Shown one piece after another: positions 1-6,415 of a stretch of DNA of 7,771 nucleotides (its first letter is position 1; the number at the start of each line of letters is the position of its first letter). Source of the DNA: Actinomycetes bacterium (GTDB lineage Bacteria; Actinomycetota; Acidimicrobiia; Acidimicrobiales; Microtrichaceae); the NCBI GenBank assembly GCA_023450775.1, contig JAEXGP010000406.1, positions 1 to 7,771 of the forward strand, in the 5' to 3' direction. The notes below the pieces were generated by a model. The model was given only the letters and a program-made list of their open reading frames with translations, made no database searches and was not told the origin of the DNA. The position numbers and the translations under genes were made by a program.

Positions 1-1
1 C

Positions 2-1639
2 CCCGGCACGCTCGCCGCGGCGCCCGGGCCGTTCGCCTCGCTCGGCGCCGCTCGGATCTCGGCACAGGTGGGCGCGGCGGCGGCCACGCCGGGCGTGGTC
101 ATGGTCGATGCCGGAGGATCCCAGGAACCCTGGACCTCGGACCGGCCCATGACCGACGCGGACCGGGCGGCTCGCCACGAGCGGCGACTGGACCAGGTGC
201 GGGTGGCCGACCAGCTGGTGGGCCGGATCGTCGCCGACCACCCCGACCTGCTGGTGGTGGTCGTGGGGGTGGCGCCGGCGTCGCACTGGCGGCTGACGCC
301 GATCGCAGTGGCGGGGGAGCGGGCCGGAGCGATCTGGAGCCCGTCGACCCGCCGGGCCGGCCTCTCGGTGCTCACCGACGTGGCCCCGACCGTGCTGAAC
401 GCGCTCGGCCTCGACGTGCCGTCGACGATGGTGGGGAGGCCCCTGGCCGTGAGCTCCGAGCCGTCGGACCTGGGTGCGGTCCGCGAGCTCCACGACCGCA
501 CCGTGCTGCGCGAGGGCCTCACCGGCAACCTCACCGTCGCCTTCATCGTGGTGCAGGCCGTCGTGTACGCCGCGGCGCTGGTGGGGCTGTCGGCTCGGCG
601 GCGCCGCCGCGCCGCGGGCGGTCGCGACGACGACCTGCGCGGGTCGTGGGCGGGGCGGCTGCTGTCGATCACCGAGCGGCTGGCCCTGGCGTGCGCGGCG
701 CTCCCCGCCGTCACGTTCCTCTACCGGCTCGCACCCGTCCCCCTGCAGCAGCCCGCGATCGCCGCCACCGGCATCGCGCTCGGGGCGACGGCCCTCGCCT
801 CGGTCGCGGTGCTGTTCCGCCGCCACCCCCTGAGCCCGTTGGTGGTCGTCGCCGCGGTGACCACCGCGGTGATGGTCGTCGACGCCGCGTCCGGCGGCGT
901 CCTCCAGGACCTCAGCCTCTTCGGCTACACGCCGCTGACCGCGGCTCGCTACTACGGCATGGGCAACCTGGGGTTCGCGGTGCTGGGCGCGGCGGTGATC
1001 GTCGTGGCCGGTTCGTGGGTGGCGTCCCAGCAGGTGCGGGGCGACGGCGTCTTCGCCGCTGCCTGCCTGTTCGTGGTCGTGACCGTGCTGCAGGTGGCGC
1101 CCGTCATGGGCGCCGACTTCGGCGGCGCGCTGGTGCTGGTGCCCACCGCGGTGCTCGCCGCCACCGCGTGGTCGGGCGTGCGCATCGGCCTCCGTCGCGT
1201 GCTGCTGGCCGGCGCCGCCACCGCGGCCGTGGTGCTGGTGCTCGGTGTGCTCGACGCCACGCTCGGCAGCGGCAGCCACGTCGGCCGGTTCGTCTCGAGC
1301 GGCCCGTCGGCGATGCTCGAGGTGGTCCACCGCAAGATCGACTCCAACGTCCGCGTGCTCACCACCAGCAACTGGACGTGGGCCCTCGTCGTCGTCGGGG
1401 TGTTCGCGCTCGGCGCCGCGGTGATCGCCGGCCGCCGGGCCGGGCGGTTCGAGCGGTCGCCGGCGTGGCGGACCACGCTGGCGGTGCTGGTGGGCTTCGG
1501 GGTCGCCGGAGGGCTCGCCAACGACAGCGGCGTCGCCATCCCCGCCATGGTCGCGGTGTTCGTCGGCGCGCTGCTGCTCGCCGTGTCGGCACGCCGCCCG
1601 TTCGAGGCGCCGAGGGTGCTCCCGCCCGGACCGGGCTGA
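2..1639 (+). CDS. Alkaline-phosphatase-like polytopic membrane protein (5' end outside window)
   Basis: The reading frame is open from the left edge, so the true start lies upstream; the GTG at 68 is internal or fortuitous. Counting from that GTG, residues 1-130 look like the end of an extracytoplasmic alkaline phosphatase/sulfatase-fold domain. A strand-like HPDLLVVVVG is followed by LTDVAPTVLNALGLDVP and MVGRPL, the TD-x-APT-hydrophobic signature seen near the C-terminus of that fold. About ten hydrophobic segments follow, near 152-174, 203-219, 229-249, 257-275, 301-320, 327-346, 351-370, 377-397, 436-455 and 468-505. Loop motifs include ARYYGMGN (293-300), GADFGGAL (348-355) and NDSGVAIPA (485-493). 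The metal-binding residues would lie mostly upstream, so catalysis cannot be judged. The role is unknown; acting on a cell-envelope substrate is a guess. It converges on glsA with a two-base gap. I am sure it is a real gene and moderately sure of the phosphatase-like fold. Confidence 0.85.
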   Translation, partial: PGTLAAAPGPFASLGAARISAQVGAAAATPGVVMVDAGGSQEPWTSDRPMTDADRAARHERRLDQVRVADQLVGRIVADHPDLLVVVVGVAPASHWRLTPIAVAGERAGAIWSPSTRRAGLSVLTDVAPTVLNALGLDVPSTMVGRPLAVSSEPSDLGAVRELHDRTVLREGLTGNLTVAFIVVQAVVYAAALVGLSARRRRRAAGGRDDDLRGSWAGRLLSITERLALACAALPAVTFLYRLAPVPLQQPAIAATGIALGATALASVAVLFRRHPLSPLVVVAAVTTAVMVVDAASGGVLQDLSLFGYTPLTAARYYGMGNLGFAVLGAAVIVVAGSWVASQQVRGDGVFAAACLFVVVTVLQVAPVMGADFGGALVLVPTAVLAATAWSGVRIGLRRVLLAGAATAAVVLVLGVLDATLGSGSHVGRFVSSGPSAMLEVVHRKIDSNVRVLTTSNWTWALVVVGVFALGAAVIAGRRAGRFERSPAWRTTLAVLVGFGVAGGLANDSGVAIPAMVAVFVGALLLAVSARRPFEAPRVLPPGPG

Positions 1640-1648
1640 GCTCAGCCC
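1633..1648. terminator. Perfect 16-bp palindrome holding two convergent stop codons
   Basis: GGGCTGAGCTCAGCCC reads the same on both strands. It contains the TGA stop of the membrane-protein gene (1637-1639) and, on the other strand, the TGA stop of glsA (1644-1642). In RNA from either strand it could form a short GC-rich stem, with the central bases as the loop. No T-run follows on either side, so a classical intrinsic terminator is not shown. A bidirectional transcript end is plausible but inferred. Confidence 0.35.
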
Positions 1649-2949
1649 TCGTCGGTGCGGTCGACGATGCGCAGCTCGATGTCGAGCTGGTCCAGGCGGT
1701 CGACGGCCTGGAGCAGGAACTGCTCGACCGCGGAGCGGACCAGCGTCACGTGCGTGACGTCCAGCGTGATCGTGCCGCCGCGGTCCTGGTCCACCGTGGC
1801 GAACGCCACGAGCTCGTGCGCGATCTCCTCCATGGCGATGAAGTCGAGCTCGCCCCGCAGCACCAGCAGCAGCTCGCGGTCGCCGCTGCGGCGCGATGCG
1901 ATCGCGGAGCGCGGGACGCGGTGGTGGTTGAGCAGGTGCAGGCCGAACGTGGTGGACAGGTCCTGCAGCGCGGCGATGCCCCGGACGCTGTTGCCGCGCG
2001 CGTCGAGGCGGGGGCTGAACGTGCCGATGCCGAACTCCGCAGGCTGCACCGCCACGATCCCACCGCCCACGCCGCTCTTGGCGGGCAGCCCGACGCGCAC
2101 CATCCACTCACCCGAGTCGTCGTACATGCCGCAGGTCGCCATGACCGACAGCACGGTCATGGCGGTGGACTCGTGGATCACCGTCTCGCCCGTCACGGGG
2201 TTCACGCCCGAGTTCGCGAGGGTGGCGCCCATCACCGCCAGGTCGCGGGCGGTCACGATCAGCGAGCACTGGCGGAAGTAGGTGTCGACCGACTCGGTGA
2301 CCGGCGCGGCGAGCACGCCCGACGACGCCGCCAGGTGCGCGAGCGCGCGGTTGCGGTCGCCGGTCGACGACTCGGACTCGTAGACCGCCTCGTCGAGCTC
2401 CAGCTCGCGCCCGGCGAAGGCCGACAGGCGCTCGCGGATGCGGCTGAAGCGCTCCTCCGGACCGTCGGCGCGCACCAGCGAGGTCGACACGATCGCACCG
2501 GCGTTGATCAGCGGGTTGGAGGGGCGGCCGGACGCCTCGTCCAGGCTGATCGCGTTGAAGGGCTCGCCGCTGGGCTCGAAGTCGATGTGGGTCGACACCG
2601 CGTCGAGCCCCAGGTCCTCGAGCGCCAGCGCGTACACGAACGGCTTGGACACCGACTGGATCGTGAACGGCGCCGAGCAGTCCCCGGCCGTGTAGACGCG
2701 GCCGTGCACGCTGGCGAGCGCGACGCCGTAGAGGTCGGGATCGGCCTTGGCCAGCTCGGGGATGTAGTCCGCCACCTGGCCCTGGTCCCGGGCCTCGTGA
2801 CGGGCCAGCACCTGGCCGAGCGCGGTGATCACCATGTTGGTGGTCGGCGAGGCGCCGCTGGTGAGCAGCTCGTAGGTCAGCAGCTCGTCGGGGGCGTCCT
2901 GCTCCACCTCGGTGCCGGTCGGTGCGTCGTCGGGGGCCGTGTCGTGCAC
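1642..2949 (-). CDS. glsA: Glutaminase (serine-dependent, GlsA family) with C-terminal STAS domain
   Basis: This enzyme hydrolyses L-glutamine to L-glutamate and ammonia in the cytoplasm. With the GTG start at 2949 it has 435 residues. Residues about 24-335 are the beta-lactamase-like glutaminase domain. Visible family residues are the catalytic S99-V-S-K102 (in IQSVSKPF), N149 in INAGAI, the ESES segment at 191-194, N200, Y224, Y276 in GMYDDSGEW, and the KSGVGGG loop at 291-297. A STAS domain fills about 355-432; bacterial glutaminases are usually near 310 residues, so the tail is extra. It keeps the serine at the site used for phosphorylation in anti-sigma antagonists (S406), but has Arg instead of Asp just before it. 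The frame runs back to 3144, but that extension overlaps the divergent regulator and is basic and low in homology-like sequence, so the 2949 GTG is preferred. No strong Shine-Dalgarno is seen. Divergent to the RpiR-type gene. Confidence 0.93.
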   Translation of the reverse strand: MHDTAPDDAPTGTEVEQDAPDELLTYELLTSGASPTTNMVITALGQVLARHEARDQGQVADYIPELAKADPDLYGVALASVHGRVYTAGDCSAPFTIQSVSKPFVYALALEDLGLDAVSTHIDFEPSGEPFNAISLDEASGRPSNPLINAGAIVSTSLVRADGPEERFSRIRERLSAFAGRELELDEAVYESESSTGDRNRALAHLAASSGVLAAPVTESVDTYFRQCSLIVTARDLAVMGATLANSGVNPVTGETVIHESTAMTVLSVMATCGMYDDSGEWMVRVGLPAKSGVGGGIVAVQPAEFGIGTFSPRLDARGNSVRGIAALQDLSTTFGLHLLNHHRVPRSAIASRRSGDRELLLVLRGELDFIAMEEIAHELVAFATVDQDRGGTITLDVTHVTLVRSAVEQFLLQAVDRLDQLDIELRIVDRTDEG

Positions 2950-3013
2950 CCGGCCAGTCTGCCCGGCTGAAGGCAGGCGCCGGCAGAACCGCCGCCGTGG
3001 GTCATCATGTGAC
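2950..3013. promoter_or_regulatory. Divergent intergenic region, glsA / RpiR regulator
   Basis: These 64 bp separate the two proposed GTG starts and must carry both promoters if the starts are right. On the minus strand CAGACT (2961-2956) lies six bases before the glsA GTG, a weak match to an actinobacterial -10. On the plus strand CATCAT (3003-3008) lies five bases before the regulator GTG, also weak. Neither gene shows a good Shine-Dalgarno, so leaderless transcripts are possible. A short hairpin CTGCC/GGCAG sits at 2959-2976. The promoter positions are inference. Confidence 0.4.
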
Positions 3014-3021
3014 GTGGCCCA
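2998..3021. promoter_or_regulatory. Imperfect palindrome at the RpiR start, possible autoregulatory operator
   Basis: Arms TGGGTCA (2998-3004) and TGGCCCA (3015-3021) are inverted copies matching at six of seven positions, separated by ten bases. A nested GTCA...TGAC pair lies at 3001-3013. The site overlaps the proposed GTG start of the regulator (3014) and lies at the upstream side of glsA. Such a position would suit an operator controlling both divergent genes, but a repeat this short can arise by chance in GC-rich DNA. Confidence 0.25.
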
Positions 3022-3880
3022 GGAACCCAGCCCGTCCGGCAGCGTGTCCGACCGCCTGGCCTCGGCCGCCGGTTCGATCTCCCCGGCCGAGCTCAAGGTG
3101 GCCCAGGTCGTCAGCGCAGAGCGCGAGCTGGTGGCCTTCGGCACGGTCGCCGAGGTGGCGGCCCGAGCCGGCAGCAGCGGCGCGACGGTGGTCCGCCTCG
3201 CGGACCGCCTGGGTTACGCGGGGTTCCGGGGACTGCAGGAGGCGGTGCGGACCGAGCTCACGGGCCGTCTCCGTCCCGCCACCGAGAAGATCCGGCGACC
3301 CGCGCCGGGGGACCTGCTGGCGGTCGTGGCAGCAGCGGCGGAGGAGTCCGTGCGAGCCACGTTCGACGGCCTCGGGCGCGACGACGTGGACCGGGCGGTG
3401 GACCTGCTGTCGCAGCGCCGACGCCGTGTGCTGGTGCTCAGCGGCGATGCGGGCGGCGGAGTGGGCCGGCAGGCCGTGACGCACCTGTCGATGCTGCGCG
3501 ACGGCGTCGACGAGCTGGCGGGCAGCGCGATCGCCGTGGGCAGGGTGCTGGCCCGGGCGGGGGACGGTGACGTGCTGCTGTGCATCGACCTGCCTCGGCA
3601 CGACCGGTGGGTGATCGACACGGTCGAGGCCGCCCGCGCCCGTGGTGTGCTGGTCGTGGCGGTGACCGACTCCCCGCTGTCGCCGCTGGCCGCGTCGGCC
3701 GAGGTGGTGTTCGCCGCGGGCAGCCACGACGTGGGTCCGTTCGACAGCTATGTGGGGGTGCTGGCGCTGGTCGAGGCGCTCGTTGCCGGCGTCGCACACC
3801 GGCTGCGGTCGACCGCTGCGGAGCGTCTGGACGCGCTCGAGGCGCTGTGGGAGGAGACCGGCGCGATCGACCCCGAGTAG
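3014..3880 (+). CDS. RpiR-family transcriptional regulator (HTH + SIS)
   Basis: From the GTG at 3014 the protein has 288 residues, the normal RpiR length. Residues about 8-86 form the N-terminal helix-turn-helix domain: ISPAELKVAQVV, then TVAEVAARAGSSGATVVRLA and the typical LGYAGFRGLQ around the recognition helix. Residues about 120-262 form a SIS domain, with VLVLSGDAGGGVG at 139-151 and VVAVTDSPLSPLA at 214-226. Family members sense small metabolites, often sugar phosphates, through the SIS domain. Here the usual SGxT/S phosphate-binding turn is replaced by DLPRHDRWVIDTV (192-204), so the ligand may not be a sugar phosphate. The frame is open back to 2912, but that would overlap glsA; a second GTG at 3044 would also give a full HTH. 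Divergent from glsA and 90 bp upstream of the oxygenase gene, so both are candidate targets by position. Confidence 0.9.
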   Translation: MAQEPSPSGSVSDRLASAAGSISPAELKVAQVVSAERELVAFGTVAEVAARAGSSGATVVRLADRLGYAGFRGLQEAVRTELTGRLRPATEKIRRPAPGDLLAVVAAAAEESVRATFDGLGRDDVDRAVDLLSQRRRRVLVLSGDAGGGVGRQAVTHLSMLRDGVDELAGSAIAVGRVLARAGDGDVLLCIDLPRHDRWVIDTVEAARARGVLVVAVTDSPLSPLAASAEVVFAAGSHDVGPFDSYVGVLALVEALVAGVAHRLRSTAAERLDALEALWEETGAIDPE

Positions 3881-3928
3881 CCGCAGCCGGCCGGATCCTC
3901 GCTGTCGTCTGGTCGGCGCTCACTCCCG

Positions 3929-3989
3929 ACGGGACTGCAACAGATGATCCAAGTGCGGTACCATCCTGGAATGGTTGTTGCAGTCTCGT
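3929..3989. repeat. Long inverted repeat spanning the oxygenase promoter and start codon
   Basis: The left arm ACGGGACTGCAACA (3929-3942) and right arm TGTTGCAGTCTCGT (3976-3989) are inverted copies matching at 13 of 14 positions, including a perfect 10-bp core (GACTGCAACA/TGTTGCAGTC). Two more pairs continue after one mismatch (3926-3927 with 3991-3992). The arm centres are about 47 bp apart. The proposed -10 element and the ATG at 3971 lie between the arms, and the right arm forms codons 2-7 of the gene. This suits a looping or two-site operator, or a stem at the mRNA start if transcription begins further upstream. Confidence 0.6.
3959..3970 (+). promoter_or_regulatory. Probable -10 element of a leaderless oxygenase transcript
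   Basis: TACCAT (3959-3964) fits the actinobacterial TANNNT -10 consensus and is followed by exactly six bases before the ATG at 3971. This would place transcription initiation on the A of the start codon. No Shine-Dalgarno precedes this ATG, which agrees with a leaderless mRNA. No convincing -35 is visible; the left arm of the inverted repeat covers the place where it should be. Confidence 0.45.
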
Positions 3990-4924
3990 GGGACCACGAT
4001 CACCGGCTGCCCGAGGCGCCTCACGCTGCGGTGGGCGACGAGGAGTTCGTGGCCGCGGCCGGGCGGGCGGGCCGCTCGCTCCCGCCGGCCGTGTTCGACG
4101 CACTCGTCGAGCTGCAGGACGCGCCGCCGCGCGACGGTGCGCTGCTCGTGGGTGGCGTCCCGGTGGGGGAGCTCCCCGCCACGCCCGCGCAGCCGACCGA
4201 TCCGGTGGACAAGGACGGCACCAGCGAGATGGCGCTGCTGACGATCGCACGCCGCCTCGGTCAGCCCGTCGGCTACCTGCCCGAGCACGGCGGCGACCTG
4301 GTGCAGAACCTGGTCCCGACCCGCGCCGGTGCGGACCGGCAGGTGTCGACGTCGTCGCGCGTCGACCTGGAGTTCCACACCGAGACGGCGTTCCACCCCT
4401 ACGCGCCGCGCTACCTGGTGCTGCTGTGCCTGCGGGGTCACCCCGACGCGCACACCACCCTGTGCTCCGTCCACGACGTGCTCGACGCGCTCGACGACGA
4501 GACCGTGGAGGTGCTGCGCCAGGACCGCTTCGTGTGCGGCGTGGACGAGTCGTTCCGCAGCGGCCGGGGCGACGGCCAGCTCCTCACCGCCACCCGCGAG
4601 CACGGTCCCCGGGCCGTCATCGGCGGCACCCCCGAGCGTCCGACCTTCTGGTACGACGCCGAGCTGATGCGGGGCACCGACCCGCGCGCCCAGGCCGCGC
4701 TCGACCAGCTCGGCAGGGCCGTGGCGGACCGGCAGACATCGGTGGTCCTCGAGGCCGGGGACTGCCTGGTGGTGGACAACACGGTGGCCGTCCACGGCCG
4801 TTCGTCCTACGTCGCCCGGTTCGACGGCACCGATCGGTGGCTGCAGCGGGCGTTCGTCGTGTCGGACCTGGCGCCGTCGGCGGCCGACCGCGACGGCCGG
4901 ATCATCCGGACGCTGTTCACCTGA
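3971..4924 (+). CDS. Fe(II)/2-oxoglutarate-dependent oxygenase, clavaminate synthase / VioC / AsnO-like
   Basis: A cytoplasmic non-haem iron oxygenase of 317 residues from the ATG at 3971, about the family's usual length. The iron site is H136-T-E138 (in EFHTETAFHPY) with distal H275 in DNTVAVHGRSSY. The 2-oxoglutarate-binding arginine is probably R293 in FDGTDRWLQR; R283 is nearby. The HxE motif, rather than HxD, together with HPYAPRYLVLLCLRG and the FDGTDRWLQR ending, is typical of the clavaminate synthase-like group. That group includes L-arginine hydroxylase VioC and L-asparagine hydroxylase AsnO, so C-3 hydroxylation of a free amino acid is a reasonable inference; the exact substrate cannot be read here. 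The frame extends nine codons upstream to 3944, but the -10-like element and the lack of a ribosome site favour 3971. It follows the RpiR gene on the same strand and converges with the binding-protein gene, 15 bp away. No biosynthetic NRPS or peptide genes are visible. Confidence 0.9.
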   Translation: MVVAVSWDHDHRLPEAPHAAVGDEEFVAAAGRAGRSLPPAVFDALVELQDAPPRDGALLVGGVPVGELPATPAQPTDPVDKDGTSEMALLTIARRLGQPVGYLPEHGGDLVQNLVPTRAGADRQVSTSSRVDLEFHTETAFHPYAPRYLVLLCLRGHPDAHTTLCSVHDVLDALDDETVEVLRQDRFVCGVDESFRSGRGDGQLLTATREHGPRAVIGGTPERPTFWYDAELMRGTDPRAQAALDQLGRAVADRQTSVVLEAGDCLVVDNTVAVHGRSSYVARFDGTDRWLQRAFVVSDLAPSAADRDGRIIRTLFT

Positions 4925-4929
4925 TCCGG
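4897..4929. terminator. Inverted repeat over the oxygenase stop codon, weak terminator candidate
   Basis: CCGGATCA (4897-4904) and TGATCCGG (4922-4929) are perfect 8-bp inverted copies with a 17-base loop, and the second arm starts with the TGA stop. The first arm can also pair with the adjacent ATCCGG to form a competing small hairpin (4897-4909). No T-run follows. It lies in the 15-bp junction between two convergent genes, where a transcript end is expected, but this function is inferred. Confidence 0.25.
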
Positions 4930-4939
4930 GCGCTGGGTC

Positions 4940-6415
4940 TCAGGAGCCGACCTCGGACCGGTAGCTCTCGAGCAGCTCGGTGATCCGGTCGGAGCTGGCG
5001 GTGAGGGAGCTGTCGACGTCCGCGCCCCCGGCGACGGTCGTCAGCAGGTCGATCAGCTCGTCGCGGTACTCGTTGTACGGACCCACGAGCGGGCCGGGGA
5101 AGTCGGGATCCAGGCTGGTCATGCCCTTGGCGACGGTGGCGGTCCAGCGCCCGGCACGGGTGGAGGCGAACGCGGTCTGCACCTCGGGCGAGTCGAGCAC
5201 GGCCTGGCTCGCCGGGAGGTAGGACCCTTCCAGGACCCAGCGCTGCTGCTGCGGCAGCTGGTTGAAGTACTTGAGGAAGTCCCACGCCGCCGCGACCTTC
5301 GCGTCGGTGGTGTTGACGATGTAGCCGGCGCTGCCGGACACGCCCGATTGGCCGGCCTCCTCCAGGCCGGGGAACAGTCCGGCGTCGATGTCGAGCTGCT
5401 GGAGGGTCTCGGTGCTGGGCGCGCCCTCGACGCCGACGCCGCCGTCCTGGCCGTCCATCACCGCCGCCACCGTCGTGATCGACCGCTGCCCGCTGATGAT
5501 GAAGCTGGCGTTGCCCTGGCTGAAGGCCAGGAAGTCGTCGATGCTGTCGCCGTAGGGGATCGTCTGGAGCAGTCCGTCGTCGACCATGCCCTGGATCCAC
5601 TCCAGGACCTCGCGGGAGCTCTTGTTGTCCAGCTCGGACGCACCCGCCAGCGCGGTGCGACCGTTGTCCTCGTCGACGATCAGCTGCTTCGAGCCGGTCA
5701 GCAGCGTCTCGAGCACCCACGGGTCGAGCTTCATGACCAGCGGCGCGGTCACGCCCGGCACCGAGGCGGCCTTGACCTTCTCGGCCATCGTCCGGAGCTC
5801 GTCCAGGGTCGCCGGGAACTGGCCTGTCGGCAGTCCGGCGGCGCGGAGGTGGGCGTTGTTCACGTACATCATCAGCGTGGAGACGCTGAAGGCCGCCGGC
5901 CACAGGGTGCCCCGGATGGAGTAGGCCGAGGTGACCGCCGGCAGCAGCTGACCCAGGTACGCCGCGCCCTTCTCGTCGGCCTTCTCGCAGGACGCCGCGG
6001 GCACGACGACGCCGGAGTCGCTCATGAACTGCAGGTTGGTGTCCTCGGAGAACACCAGGTCGGGGAGGGTGTCGGGGTTGCCGATCGAGTCGCTGAACTT
6101 CTTCTGCAGCTCGATCGTGTTGCCCTGCGACGCGATGTTCACGTGCACCCTGGTCTGCGACGCGTTGTAGGACTCGACGATCGACTCGAGCGTGGCGCGG
6201 GTGAGCGTGTTGTACGGGTGCCAGAGCGTGATCTCGGTGGTGCCGTCGGGCAGCGTCGTGGGGCACGGCAGGCCCGCCGCCTCCTGCTCGCCGGCGCTCG
6301 CGGCGTCCTCGCGACCGCCCTCGTCGCCGCCGCAGGCCGCTGCCAACAGGGACAGGACCAGGACGACGGCGAGCGCGGCCGGGTGCAGGACGGAGCGACG
6401 ACGCGTTCGGTGCAC
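4940..6415 (-). CDS. Lipoprotein extracellular solute-binding protein, probable sugar ABC transporter (family 1)
   Basis: A 491-residue secreted lipoprotein that probably captures a ligand for an ABC importer. The N-terminus has the basic RTRRR, a hydrophobic stretch (about 11-24) and the lipobox LAAAC with C28 as the lipidated cysteine, then an acidic, Gly/Ala-rich linker to about residue 48. The mature domain opens with EITLWHPYNTLTRATLESIV and continues with ASQGNTIELQKKFSDSI, the pattern of family 1 (UgpB/MalE-like) binding proteins. Later parts fit too: YVNNAHLRAAGL, a GSAGYIVNTT segment and WDFLKYFNQLPQQQRWV near the C-terminal lobe. Sugar or glycerol-phosphate type ligands are usual for this family; the ligand here is unknown. 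The only other cysteines are C51 and C143, which could form a disulphide. The start is a GTG at 6415. No permease or ATPase lies next to it: the neighbours are the convergent oxygenase and mnhG, 55 bp upstream. Confidence 0.92.
   Translation of the reverse strand: MHRTRRRSVLHPAALAVVLVLSLLAAACGGDEGGREDAASAGEQEAAGLPCPTTLPDGTTEITLWHPYNTLTRATLESIVESYNASQTRVHVNIASQGNTIELQKKFSDSIGNPDTLPDLVFSEDTNLQFMSDSGVVVPAASCEKADEKGAAYLGQLLPAVTSAYSIRGTLWPAAFSVSTLMMYVNNAHLRAAGLPTGQFPATLDELRTMAEKVKAASVPGVTAPLVMKLDPWVLETLLTGSKQLIVDEDNGRTALAGASELDNKSSREVLEWIQGMVDDGLLQTIPYGDSIDDFLAFSQGNASFIISGQRSITTVAAVMDGQDGGVGVEGAPSTETLQQLDIDAGLFPGLEEAGQSGVSGSAGYIVNTTDAKVAAAWDFLKYFNQLPQQQRWVLEGSYLPASQAVLDSPEVQTAFASTRAGRWTATVAKGMTSLDPDFPGPLVGPYNEYRDELIDLLTTVAGGADVDSSLTASSDRITELLESYRSEVGS

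Noticed and set aside
646..2970. Very long plus-strand open frame (774 codons) crossing two convergent genes
   Set aside because: It runs through the membrane-protein gene and antisense through glsA. Its product is Arg/Gly/Ala-rich without domain-like stretches, and both overlapped frames have clear family motifs. Stop-poor alternative frames are expected at this GC content.
2950..3144. N-terminal extension of glutaminase to a start at 3144
   Set aside because: It would overlap the HTH-coding part of the divergent regulator by over 100 bases and adds a stretch unlike glutaminase; the GTG at 2949 leaves a normal divergent gap.
3881..3928. Possible terminator after the RpiR gene (CCGGCCGG palindrome near 3887-3894)
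   Set aside because: An 8-bp GC palindrome without a loop or T-run is common by chance in this composition; no stable stem with a T-tail is visible.
3957..3962. GGTACC palindrome in the oxygenase upstream region
   Set aside because: Six bases only; it partly overlaps the proposed -10 element and needs no separate explanation.
3929..3989. Inverted repeat read as terminal repeats of a tiny mobile element
   Set aside because: No flanking target-site duplication is evident, the interior is only about 33 bases, and the right arm is in-frame coding sequence.
3580..4983. Plus-strand open frame of 467 codons over the regulator and oxygenase
   Set aside because: Low-complexity Arg/Pro-rich product; the RpiR and oxygenase frames have intact motifs across the same DNA.
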